Positions 52,453 through 60,552 of a stretch of DNA of 64,000 nt are shown here, in pieces. Position 1 is the stretch's first letter. Every line of letters starts with the position of its first letter. Origin of the DNA: Algoriphagus winogradskyi (lineage in GTDB: Bacteria > Bacteroidota > Bacteroidia > Cytophagales > Cyclobacteriaceae); the NCBI RefSeq assembly GCF_900182815.1, contig NZ_FXUA01000001.1, forward strand, positions 124,001 to 188,000. Reading direction: 5' to 3'. A program made the translations under genes and the position numbers. The notes under the pieces are model-generated. The model saw only the letters and a program-made list of their open reading frames with translations. It was not told the DNA's origin and did not search any database.

Positions 52453-53013
52453 ATGCGTAAAGTACTTGTTCTTTTTGCCCACCCTAAATTCGAGCATTCC
52501 GAGGTAAATCAAGCGTTAATTCAAGCTATTTCAGGAATTGAAAACATTGAAATTCGAGATTTATACGAACTATATCCTGATTTCAATATTTCCATTCAAG
52601 CTGAGCAAGAAGCACTTTTTGAGGCTGAGGTAGTCATTTGGCATCATCCTATTTATTGGTATTCCTGTCCTCCGCTCATGAAGCAGTGGATAGATCTGGT
52701 GTTGGAGTTTGGCTGGGCGTATGGACCAGGAGGTATTTATCTCAAAGGAAAATACATCGCAAATGCCATCACTTCAGGTGGATCTCAGGAAGCGTATCAA
52801 TACGATGGAAGAAATAAGTATAAAATTGAAGACTTTCTAAGGCCATTTGAGCAAACTGCAAGATTGTGTAACATGACTTATTTACCTCCTTTCCAAGTGG
52901 CTGGAACTCATAAAATCTCCGCCCTTGATCTCAAGGAAAAAGCAAATTCCTATCGGGAATTTCTCCTAGAACTTCGAGACGCAGCTGACCTCTCTTACCT
53001 TAAAAATCTCTAA
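52453..53013 (+). CDS. NAD(P)H oxidoreductase, KefF/WrbA-like flavodoxin fold
   Basis: Flavodoxin-like quinone reductase of the KefF/MdaB type. LVLFAHPKFEHSEVNQALIQ (4-23) is the FMN-binding start; VIWHHPIYWYSCPPLMKQWID (about 65-85) and TSGGSQEAYQYDGRN (about 107-121) are family segments. In E. coli KefF activates the KefC antiporter. The same pairing holds here because the antiporter gene starts 11 nt downstream. Confidence 0.9.
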   Translation: MRKVLVLFAHPKFEHSEVNQALIQAISGIENIEIRDLYELYPDFNISIQAEQEALFEAEVVIWHHPIYWYSCPPLMKQWIDLVLEFGWAYGPGGIYLKGKYIANAITSGGSQEAYQYDGRNKYKIEDFLRPFEQTARLCNMTYLPPFQVAGTHKISALDLKEKANSYREFLLELRDAADLSYLKNL

Positions 53014-53024
53014 TATCTAAACTC

Positions 53025-54923
53025 ATGAATGGATTTTTGGTAAATGCCATCCTATATATTATTGCTGCGATTATCTGTGTACCTGTTGCCAAAAAACTTG
53101 GAATGGGCTCGGTGCTTGGATATTTGATTGCAGGAATCCTGATCGGCCCCTACTTGCTTGGCTTTATTACCAATGAAGGCCAAGGCCAAGATATCATGCA
53201 TGCCACAGAGTTTGGAGTGGTAATGATGCTATTTCTGATAGGTCTGGAATTAGAGCCCAAGAATCTTTGGAAAATGCGTCAGTTGATTCTAAAAGTCGGG
53301 TTGAGTCAAGTGCTGATCACGTCTGCTTTGGTATTTGGAATAGGAATTCTATTGCAAGTCCAATGGCAGATCTCCCTCGCGATTGGACTTTCAATGGCAC
53401 TTTCATCCACCGCTATTGTGCTGCAATCTCTCAAAGAAAAAAATCAAATGAACGGTCCAATCGGGAAGCTTTCCTTTGGTGTGCTTTTGATGCAAGATAT
53501 CGCTGTCATCCCAATTTTAGCAATCTTACCATTACTGATAGTCGGTGACCCTATTCCGGCATCCAATGCGTCCGAAATGCATGGATTGATTGATAGCTTA
53601 CCCGGTTGGGCTCAAACTTTGTCTATTTTTGGTGCGATTGGAATAGTAGTTCTTCTTGGTCAATTCGGATTTGGCCCATTGCTAAATTATGTTGCTAAAA
53701 GTAGACTTCGCGAATTATTCACAGCATCCGCCTTATTGATCGTAGTAGGAATTTCCTTTTTGATGGAGCTTGTGGGACTAAGCCCTGCCTTGGGAGCATT
53801 TTTGGCGGGAGTTATCCTAGCCAATTCGCCATACCGACACGCGCTAGAATCCGACTTAGAGCCGTTCAAAGGATTGCTTTTAGGGCTATTTTTTATGGCT
53901 GTTGGATCTACGATCAATTTCAGTTTGATATTCAATAATGCTTCCACCGTCATTTCTTTGACCTTAGGAATAATTGTTCTGAAAACAATCATCTTGCTAA
54001 TCATAGGAAAGTCAAAAAAACTTAGACCAGCTGATAATCTGAGTTTTGCAATTGGCCTTTCGCAAGTCGGAGAATTCTCATTTGTGACATATGCTTTCGC
54101 ACTTCAGTTGGGGATATTCGATCAGTCCATTTCCGATACACTGATGGCTGTCACCGCATTGAGCATGACTATCACTCCTATTCTGATGGTTATTCTCGAC
54201 AAAGTCATCCTTCCTACTTTAAATAGAAAAGATCAAGTGATTGAAAAAGAAATGGATCGCATCGACGAGCACAACAAGGTGATACTAGTAGGATTTGGTC
54301 ATTTCGGGTCCACTCTGGGAAGATTTCTAAGGGCGAATGGTGTGGAGGCAACCATTCTGGATGCAGACCCTGACCGCGTAGAGTACCTTCGCAAAATGGG
54401 GTTCAAAGTATATTTTGGCGATGGCACCCGTGCAGATCTTTTGCTTTCAGCAGGAGTCATGGATGCATCAATATTGATTTCAGCACTTGACAACACGGAA
54501 TATAGCATCAAACTGGTAGAACTTTGCAAAGAGGAATTTCCACATTTGGAAGTTATGATCAGAGCAAAAAACCGATATGATGCTTTTGAACTCATGGAAA
54601 TGGGGGTGAAAAATATCTACCGTGAACACTTAGATACTTCTATCAAAATGGGAGAAGACGTATTGAAAAAGCTTGGTTTCCGTGCTCATACAGTTCATCG
54701 TTTGGCAAAACAATTCCGGGATTACGATGAAGGTGCTTTGAAGGTATTGGTGAACTTCAAAGACAACAGGGATGAGTATATCACCAAAAGTAGACAGCAA
54801 ATAGAAATGCAGGAAAGTCTATTAAATGGTGAATTGATGAGAAAATTCTCAGTGAATGACCATACTTGGGATAGTGACTCTATCAAGGAAGCAGTAAACT
54901 CAGACGTAAAAACTTCAGAGTAA
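53025..54923 (+). CDS. KefC-like monovalent cation:proton antiporter (CPA2)
   Basis: Glutathione-regulated K+ efflux-type antiporter of the CPA2 family. The first about 390 residues hold about twelve hydrophobic segments with the conserved GYLIAGILIGPYLLGF and LSSTAIVLQ motifs. From about 415 an RCK/TrkA-N Rossmann domain begins, KVILVGFGHFGSTLGRFL, ending with variable Gln/Lys/Glu-rich sequence. It probably exports K+ in exchange for protons during electrophile stress. It forms an operon with the CDGSH and KefF-like genes. Confidence 0.92.
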   Translation: MNGFLVNAILYIIAAIICVPVAKKLGMGSVLGYLIAGILIGPYLLGFITNEGQGQDIMHATEFGVVMMLFLIGLELEPKNLWKMRQLILKVGLSQVLITSALVFGIGILLQVQWQISLAIGLSMALSSTAIVLQSLKEKNQMNGPIGKLSFGVLLMQDIAVIPILAILPLLIVGDPIPASNASEMHGLIDSLPGWAQTLSIFGAIGIVVLLGQFGFGPLLNYVAKSRLRELFTASALLIVVGISFLMELVGLSPALGAFLAGVILANSPYRHALESDLEPFKGLLLGLFFMAVGSTINFSLIFNNASTVISLTLGIIVLKTIILLIIGKSKKLRPADNLSFAIGLSQVGEFSFVTYAFALQLGIFDQSISDTLMAVTALSMTITPILMVILDKVILPTLNRKDQVIEKEMDRIDEHNKVILVGFGHFGSTLGRFLRANGVEATILDADPDRVEYLRKMGFKVYFGDGTRADLLLSAGVMDASILISALDNTEYSIKLVELCKEEFPHLEVMIRAKNRYDAFELMEMGVKNIYREHLDTSIKMGEDVLKKLGFRAHTVHRLAKQFRDYDEGALKVLVNFKDNRDEYITKSRQQIEMQESLLNGELMRKFSVNDHTWDSDSIKEAVNSDVKTSE

Positions 54924-55204
54924 GAAGATCTTGTAGAGCGTATCCCATTCATTTTTATCCATCAATCCAACAAACATCTTGTATTCGTAGATGTTAAGAA
55001 TAGAAATCATTTTCTAACCCGCCAACAGATTGAGTGTGAAAATTAACAAAGCTATAAATTGTTAAATCTATAGTTTGAAGTAGCGAATATTCAGTTTATC
55101 ACGTTATTTCAAATACTGGGAACTTAGATACACGATTTCTGTTTTAAGTGACAGTGATTAGAATTCCATATAGCTATTAACTTTTCACTTCTACACATAT
55201 CACT

Positions 55205-55453
55205 ATGAACCAACACTTTACACTACTAAAAAAAGCCATCGAAGTATTTCACTCCTATGGTATCACTTTGACAGGTCAGCAAAAAAATGCGGACTTTGTA
55301 CAGCAATTGAACATGGATCAAGTCTTTATTAATGGTCTGATTTTCGAATTGGAATATCAGCTTCAGGTGATTTTTCAGGATGAAAAACTAGGTACTGTAC
55401 ATACGCCGAAGGATTTGATAGCGTTACTTGTAAACATCCCCCAAGACAATTGA
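55205..55453 (+). CDS. Acyl-carrier-like small protein lacking the serine
   Basis: An 82-aa, acidic, helical protein that aligns by eye with acyl carrier proteins: helix I KKAIEVFHSYG, the DSL-type loop region as NMDQVFINGLIFELEYQL, and the third helix TPKDLIALLVN (72 to 79 region). Where ACPs have Asp-Ser-Leu for phosphopantetheine attachment, this has Asp-Gln-Val, so it probably cannot carry an acyl chain. A fatty-acid or polyketide partner gene is not adjacent. Read as an ACP-fold relative, with the fold itself only inferred. Confidence 0.5.
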   Translation: MNQHFTLLKKAIEVFHSYGITLTGQQKNADFVQQLNMDQVFINGLIFELEYQLQVIFQDEKLGTVHTPKDLIALLVNIPQDN

Positions 55454-55480
55454 TGGGTGTTTTGAAAACTAAACCAACTT

Positions 55481-55518
55481 AAAAGGGCTGACTTCCATAG
55501 GAATCAGCCCTTTTTTTG
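55481..55518. terminator. Bidirectional terminator between 55205 and 55546 genes
   Basis: AAAAGGGCTGA and TCAGCCCTTTT (with inner TTCC/GGAA) form an 11-bp stem with A residues left and T residues right. Confidence 0.85.
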
Positions 55519-55545
55519 TTCTGAGTAATGAAACTGTAAACAACC

Positions 55546-56016
55546 TTACTTCTCTACTCTGGTATAAATAATTCCTAAGGAGCTTGCATAAAGTGGCATA
55601 ATGGTATGGAGCTCTTTATTCTTATTTCTGAGTTGAAATTCTCTGGATAGATTTCCTTGATCCTGCAAGCTGAGCCCTTCTTTGTCCGAAAACATCGTTC
55701 CACCCATGTTAATGTAATGTTCTGTAAGAGAAACTGTTATTTTATTTTCAACAATTTGGTAGTTGCCATTATAGTATTCCAGAAAGCCTAACACACTCCC
55801 AGTCTCCATATCCTTGGCAAAAACCTCAGCATACACCTCACCATCTGACTTGAATTCAATGGAATAAATAATATCGTAGGACTGATCATCAGTCTTGTAT
55901 TCAATGACTTTTTGCCAATGACTCTGGGTCAATACCTCGGGATTGACATCATCATTATCCTTGCAACTGATGATAAACAAAACAATAGCGAGTAGAGGAA
56001 GCAGGTTTGTTTTCAT
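55546..56016 (-). CDS. Hypothetical lipoprotein
   Basis: A 156-aa exported protein with a lipobox LFIISC (Cys18) and an acidic KDNDDVN stretch right after, a sorting-like motif seen on Bacteroidota surface lipoproteins. The rest is a beta-strand-rich domain (IIYSIEFKSDGEVYAEVFAK, NYQIVENKITVSLTEHYINM). No family recognised; lipocalin-like folds are common for such proteins but I cannot show it. The ATG at 56016 starts the signal peptide. Confidence 0.68.
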   Translation of the reverse strand: MKTNLLPLLAIVLFIISCKDNDDVNPEVLTQSHWQKVIEYKTDDQSYDIIYSIEFKSDGEVYAEVFAKDMETGSVLGFLEYYNGNYQIVENKITVSLTEHYINMGGTMFSDKEGLSLQDQGNLSREFQLRNKNKELHTIMPLYASSLGIIYTRVEK

Positions 56017-56192
56017 ATACAAAGGTCGGTTTATTTGAAAAGTCCACTGATTAAATAAAGAAAATCAGGATATACGGGATATAACTATTACGTGACTTAG
56101 CTGCATAGCGCTACAAAAAATCTACTCTCAAATTTATACTGGCATTCTAACTAAGCAGAGTAACTTGCACCTACAAACCCGACAAACTCAAA

Positions 56193-56408
56193 ATGGAAAA
56201 GAAAACTCTGTCTGGAACCATCCGAAAAAACATTCAAATCGACAGCGAAGTCACCATTGTACAAAAACACCATCAAAGATCTGGTGAACTCACCGAAGGC
56301 TTCGTCAAGCGAATTTTAACCTCCTCTCCAACACATCACCATGGGATCAAAGTAATGCTGGATACCGGAGAAGTGGGAAGAGTAGTAGACGTCTTTGTCG
56401 AAGACTAA
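56193..56408 (+). CDS. ywbE: YwbE family protein
   Basis: A 71-aa basic protein of the YwbE/DUF2196 family. Conserved features are SGTIRKNIQIDSEVTIVQKH, GELTEGFVKRILTSSPTHHHGIKV and the C-terminal LDTGEVGRVVDVF. The function is unknown, possibly nucleic-acid binding. Its stop codon abuts the convergent DUF1456 gene with no gap. Confidence 0.88.
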   Translation: MEKKTLSGTIRKNIQIDSEVTIVQKHHQRSGELTEGFVKRILTSSPTHHHGIKVMLDTGEVGRVVDVFVED

Positions 56409-56873
56409 CTAGCCCGTTGGACGGTGTTTCTTTTTTAATCCATTCAAGAAATTCCTGAGAATTTGGTCTTTACAAGGTCTGTATTGGGATTGGCTAGGTT
56501 TTCTGAAAAAGGCACTCAACTCGTGTGGACTGATATGCATACCTACGGAAGAGAGAATTTCAAGCACATCGTCTTCCTTCAAATTCAGGGCTATTCGAAG
56601 TTTCCTAAAAATGATATTGTTATTTAAGGACTTTTCAGGCTTTGGGTCTTCACCATCTTTTTTCCCTCTCTTGTCAATAATAAATCCGTTCAAAAAAGCC
56701 GCCAGGTCTTTATCGATAATAGCTTGGAAATACTCCTCGTCATCATTTTTCAAAAAATTTGCAACCTCTTCCCGCTTTAGATCCAATCCTCCGGCTTTAA
56801 AAATGGCTACCATTTCAGGGTCTTTGTAATTGAAAATATACCGAATGGTCCGTAAAATATCTGAATTTGTCAT
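56409..56873 (-). CDS. DUF1456 (YehS-like) protein
   Basis: A 154-aa cytoplasmic protein with two copies of the DUF1456 domain: ILRTIRYIFNYKDPEMVAIF (5-24) and NIIFRKLRIALNLKEDDVLEIL (about 86-107), each followed by a helix ending in FLNG. Function unknown; in other bacteria this family occurs alone. It abuts ywbE end to end. Confidence 0.88.
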   Translation of the reverse strand: MTNSDILRTIRYIFNYKDPEMVAIFKAGGLDLKREEVANFLKNDDEEYFQAIIDKDLAAFLNGFIIDKRGKKDGEDPKPEKSLNNNIIFRKLRIALNLKEDDVLEILSSVGMHISPHELSAFFRKPSQSQYRPCKDQILRNFLNGLKKKHRPTG

Positions 56874-57197
56874 GAATGCTCTATGCTGAGTTTAACTCAA
56901 AGGTAAGGATGAATTAGGAATTGCTGCCTGGAAATTAGCAATGAAATGTTATTCAAAAATTCAGTCAGATAAAATCTAGTATGACTTAAAAGCCACAAAT
57001 TGGGATGTTTTCTGGTTCAAGTTTCATGATTAGACCCCACAATAATGAAGCCTTCTGACTTCTATTTCAGTTTCATACAGCAATCTGAAGACTGCAATAA
57101 AATAGGCACAAGTCTGATGACTTGCGCCAATCAATCAATACAGGTTTGTAGGATTGTCATGTGCCAAGCTGGATTGAATTAGATATCGAACGCCTGA
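56874..57197. other. 324-nt intergenic region with a hairpin
   Basis: Non-coding, AT-rich. The only clear structure is the palindrome GGCACAAGTC TGAT GACTTGCGCC at 57105-57128. No gene or promoter could be supported. Confidence 0.5.
57105..57128. repeat. 10-bp hairpin
   Basis: GGCACAAGTC and GACTTGCGCC pair at nine of ten positions with a 4-nt loop. There is no T run. It lies downstream of the VOC gene. Confidence 0.45.
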
Positions 57198-57635
57198 TCA
57201 ACTCTGAGGAGCAGCTTCAGCAAAAGAAATCATCCAATTAATTCCAAATCGATCAGTAAGCATCCCGAAATAATCTCCCCAGAAAGTACTTGCCATAGGC
57301 ATTGTCACCTTTCCATCGGCGGAAAGCTTCGTAAAAAAGGCATCAGCTTTCTCCTTTGAATCAGTGTTAATAGAAATAGAGAAATTATTACCCACAGTTA
57401 AAGGACCACCATGCCCTCCTGTATCAGATCCCATCAAAATACATTCTTTGCTTATAGGCAAACTGATATGCATGATTTGGTTTCTAAACTCATCTCCAAT
57501 AGGATAAGTTGGGTCTGCAGGCATGTCAGAAAATCTTCCCACATGGGCAAATTCTCCTCCGAAAACAGAGCGATAAAAATTGAAGGCATTCTCACAGTTT
57601 CCTTCGAAGGTCAGATAAGTGTTTAAAGTAGTCAT
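57198..57635 (-). CDS. VOC family protein (PhnB-like)
   Basis: Glyoxalase/dioxygenase (vicinal oxygen chelate) superfamily, PhnB-like subgroup, 145 aa. MTTLNTYLTFEGNCENAFNF starts the domain, followed by FYRSVFGGEFAH, RNQIMHISLPI and a C-terminal FGMLTDRFGINWMISF, the typical end. PhnB-like proteins are often of unknown function, and a metal site is not evident to me. Convergence with the hypothetical gene upstream is not seen; both are on the minus strand. Confidence 0.9.
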   Translation of the reverse strand: MTTLNTYLTFEGNCENAFNFYRSVFGGEFAHVGRFSDMPADPTYPIGDEFRNQIMHISLPISKECILMGSDTGGHGGPLTVGNNFSISINTDSKEKADAFFTKLSADGKVTMPMASTFWGDYFGMLTDRFGINWMISFAEAAPQS

Positions 57636-57687
57636 AGTGTTTAGGGTTATAATGGATAAAATTTTAATGCTGTTTGGCTGAAGGTTA

Positions 57688-58002
57688 TCAGCACTGTTTT
57701 TGAATTAATTCGTCAATGTATATATCAATTTGAGATAATAAATTAGTATCAATTCGGTAATCTGCCTGCACTTCATCAGCCGCCGAAAAACAAACAGGAG
57801 ATGTAAATTTGGCAAAGCTTATCTCGTTGTTTTTATTATCAACTATAGGATTTTGTAAGCCCTTCATTCTAACCCTGATTCTTTCGATCAAATATTCATC
57901 AGTAGGAAGTGGACCAATACTAGCATTGCTAAGAGCAAGGACAAGTTCCTGTAGAATACGTCGTTCAAATTCCATAGCTGTAGATTTTGCTGTAGAGGCC
58001 AT
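57688..58002 (-). CDS. Hypothetical protein
   Basis: A 104-aa soluble protein with no family I recognise. The start is helical (TAMEFERRILQELVLALS), and the rest is mixed with one conserved-looking NNEISFAKFTSPVCFSAAD. It is followed by the VOC gene 52 nt downstream and precedes nothing obvious. Probably a real gene because it is a clean frame without overlap, but a low-information one. Confidence 0.5.
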   Translation of the reverse strand: MASTAKSTAMEFERRILQELVLALSNASIGPLPTDEYLIERIRVRMKGLQNPIVDNKNNEISFAKFTSPVCFSAADEVQADYRIDTNLLSQIDIYIDELIQKQC

Positions 58003-58037
58003 TTAATTTAACAAAATCACCTGACTTGACCCGGCTT

Positions 58038-59417
58038 CTAAACCTCCTTTAGCTTCCATTTGCCTTTTCTAAAGAAATAAAGGGAAACTACAGAATGGAA
58101 ACTATGGCTAAATGCGATGGAAATGAAAATCCCTAAATGAGCCAACCCGAAAGGAAAAGCCAACACATAAGCTAGCGGAATTTCTATAAACCAAAGTACA
58201 CCTATGTTGATCCAAGCAGGTGTTTTGGTATCTCCTGCCCCATTGAAAGCCTGTGTCAGCACCATACCAACAGCGAAGAAAACGTAACCAAGCGCGACCA
58301 CCCAAAGTCCCTGAGCAGCTACTGACTGCACTTCGGGAATAGAGGTGAAGAATCCAGCCAATTGCTGATTAAAAAGCAGATAAATGCCTGTGACTGATGC
58401 CATGAAAATCACCGTGTATCTGGTGGTTAACCAAACAGCTTTCTCAGCACGATCTGGTTGCTTGGCACCCAAGTTTTGACCCACCAACGTAGATGCAGCT
58501 CCAGATAAACCCCAAGCAGGTAACAGTGTAAAAATCAATATTCTAAACGCTATAGTAAATCCAGCTAAAGAAGCAGATCCAAACTCAGCGTTCATCCGTG
58601 TTAGCGCAATCCAAGACACGGAATCAATCAGAAATTGCCCCATTCCACCAATTGCTATTTCCATGATTCTCTTGATTATTTCCCAGGAGATCACAATGTT
58701 TTCCTTCAGGATTTTCAGCTTGTGCTTTCCATTGAATAGATGATACAACTGATAAACTACACCAACTCCCCTACCAAAAGTCGTCGCAATTGCTGCTCCT
58801 TCTAAGCCAAAACCTTCAATATTTCCAACTCCAAAAATCAGAATTGGATCCAAAATCATATTCAGGCCATTAGCAATCCAAAGTGATCGCATCGCATGAT
58901 GTGCTTGGCCTGCCCCTCGAAATGCTCCATTCAGAAGAAATAAGAGCATAATGGCAGTATTTCCGGCAAAAATTATTCGGGTATAATTGACTCCGGTTTC
59001 TATCACTTTTGGCTCTGCTCCCATTAAGCCTAGAATATCCGGAGCGAAGATCCATCCCAGAATTCCAAGTACAATAGAAATAGCTCCACCAACAATTAGC
59101 AATTGAAAAGCTGCAGCTCCAGCCTCGAAGTATTCTTTTTCACCAAATCTTCTGGAAATTAAGGCAGTCGCTGCCATGCTTATGCCAAATCCCATGGCAT
59201 AAACTAACACCACAACAGACTCAGTCAATCCAACCGTAGCAATGGCATGCTCGCCAAGTTTGGCAACAAAAAAGATATCCACTACTGCAAAAGCTGACTC
59301 CATCATCATCTCTAGGATCATGGGAATAGCAAGTACAAAAATTGCTGTTTTGAGGGAAAGACTGGTGAAATCCTGCTCTTTGCCACGCAGGGCATCTTTT
59401 ATTAATTGCCAGGTCAT
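58038..59417 (-). CDS. MATE family efflux transporter (1)
   Basis: Inner-membrane multidrug/toxin extrusion transporter, 459 aa, with about twelve helices in two pseudo-symmetric halves. Landmarks are PMILEMMMESAFAVVDIFFV, ISRRFGEKEYFEAGAAAFQ and, in the second half, STLVGQNLGAKQPDRAEKAV. It exports organic cations using Na+ or H+. It is 35 nt downstream of nothing on the same strand and is followed by a hypothetical gene. Confidence 0.92.
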   Translation of the reverse strand: MTWQLIKDALRGKEQDFTSLSLKTAIFVLAIPMILEMMMESAFAVVDIFFVAKLGEHAIATVGLTESVVVLVYAMGFGISMAATALISRRFGEKEYFEAGAAAFQLLIVGGAISIVLGILGWIFAPDILGLMGAEPKVIETGVNYTRIIFAGNTAIMLLFLLNGAFRGAGQAHHAMRSLWIANGLNMILDPILIFGVGNIEGFGLEGAAIATTFGRGVGVVYQLYHLFNGKHKLKILKENIVISWEIIKRIMEIAIGGMGQFLIDSVSWIALTRMNAEFGSASLAGFTIAFRILIFTLLPAWGLSGAASTLVGQNLGAKQPDRAEKAVWLTTRYTVIFMASVTGIYLLFNQQLAGFFTSIPEVQSVAAQGLWVVALGYVFFAVGMVLTQAFNGAGDTKTPAWINIGVLWFIEIPLAYVLAFPFGLAHLGIFISIAFSHSFHSVVSLYFFRKGKWKLKEV

Positions 59418-59751
59418 TTGAAAATTGGAAAAATAATGAGGGGCGAAATAAAAGGAAATTTCCGCTGATCGAAAAACTCTAAGAGTTATTAAAGAATTAT
59501 CAAACGCATATCAGACAGTTTTTGTCGCTTTTAGCCATGGCTTCCCTTTTTACAATCAACTGCTCTATCCCATAATTTGAGTATCTGCTTTTCTGCAAGC
59601 AGAGAGACCAAGGCACTATAAGTATTGGTCAACACTATCGCTAAGGCCGCTTCAGCCTGTCCGCCAGTGCGGGAGTCACCCGTCTTCGGTCACCTAACAG
59701 AATGAGCAAAGGGATTTTGGCTGAAGCCATCTTTGCGGGTATCCAGATTTA
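59418..59751. other. 334-nt intergenic region with a dispersed repeat
   Basis: No gene recognised. It contains an inverted repeat (GCTTCAGCC at 59649-59657 and GGCTGAAGC at 59719-59727, perfect 9 bp) and the repeat copy B at 59683-59741 described separately. Confidence 0.6.
59683..59741. repeat. Dispersed intergenic element, copy B
   Basis: Begins TCTTCGGTC and ends TTGCGGGTA, matching 50826-50884 at about 38 of 59 positions. It lies mostly inside the loop of the 9-bp inverted repeat 59649-59727, in a gap between two minus-strand genes. Confidence 0.4.
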
Positions 59752-60465
59752 TCAATGAACCGACTTCCTATCCACGATCACATGTGCATTTGGGTGAAGC
59801 CAGAGAACTGAAGCGGGCAGGTCTGTCCGGATTTTCCCTTCCATTAATAAATCCAAAGCCTGCTTTTTGCCCTTTCCAGTGATAAAGAGAATGACCATTT
59901 TCGAAGCCATAATATTTCCAATCCCCATAGTCATTCCCTGAGTTAAGGGAATTCCAACTTTCTCAATCATTCCACTCGCTAAAGTAACCGGATGCAAATT
60001 GGCTACATGGCAATCTGGTTGAAGATAATCTCCAGGCTCATTTAACGCGATGTGACCATTTATACCTATCCCGAGAATACAAATATCTATGCCAGTGAAT
60101 TCAACAATTTTATCCTGAATCCTATCGCATTCTGACTCCGGGTCATCTGTTTCCACATCAAATGAGAAGTATCTATCATCTTTTATCCCCAATTTTTTGA
60201 CCAACTTCTCCTGAATATCATATTCGGAAGTAAATGTGGAATCCTTGGGCAATCCCACCCACTCATCGAGTTTGATCACATTCATCCAATCGAAAAAGCC
60301 AGGTGAATCGAGTTGTTTTTCCACCATCAATTCATACAATCCAGCGGGGGAATTTCCACTTGCTGCGCAAAAAAGCAAATCAGGATTAATCTCAACCTCT
60401 GCATGAACGAGCTCAGCTCCTAGCTGAGACATTTCTTGGTAGTTTTTGCAATTATGAAGCTTCAT
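59752..60465 (-). CDS. nagB: Glucosamine-6-phosphate deaminase family (NagB-like)
   Basis: NagB-like aldose-ketose isomerase/deaminase, 237 aa, converting glucosamine-6-phosphate to fructose-6-phosphate and ammonia or a related sugar reaction. The conserved motifs are KLDEW (about residues 66-70), GIGINGHIALNEPG (about 137-150), TMGIGNIM (about 180-187) and PASVLWLHPNAHVIVD near the C-terminus. Closer to the short GalNAc/GlcN6P isomerases than to E. coli NagB (266 aa). It sits between two MATE genes, and no sugar transport genes are nearby. Confidence 0.82.
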   Translation of the reverse strand: MKLHNCKNYQEMSQLGAELVHAEVEINPDLLFCAASGNSPAGLYELMVEKQLDSPGFFDWMNVIKLDEWVGLPKDSTFTSEYDIQEKLVKKLGIKDDRYFSFDVETDDPESECDRIQDKIVEFTGIDICILGIGINGHIALNEPGDYLQPDCHVANLHPVTLASGMIEKVGIPLTQGMTMGIGNIMASKMVILFITGKGKKQALDLLMEGKIRTDLPASVLWLHPNAHVIVDRKSVH

Positions 60466-60552
60466 GATCTAGGTTTAGTATGTGAAAATGAATGTAAGTG
60501 ATGACTAAAATAAGTTGATTTTCAATTGAGGTTATCCTGATAGTTCAAAATT

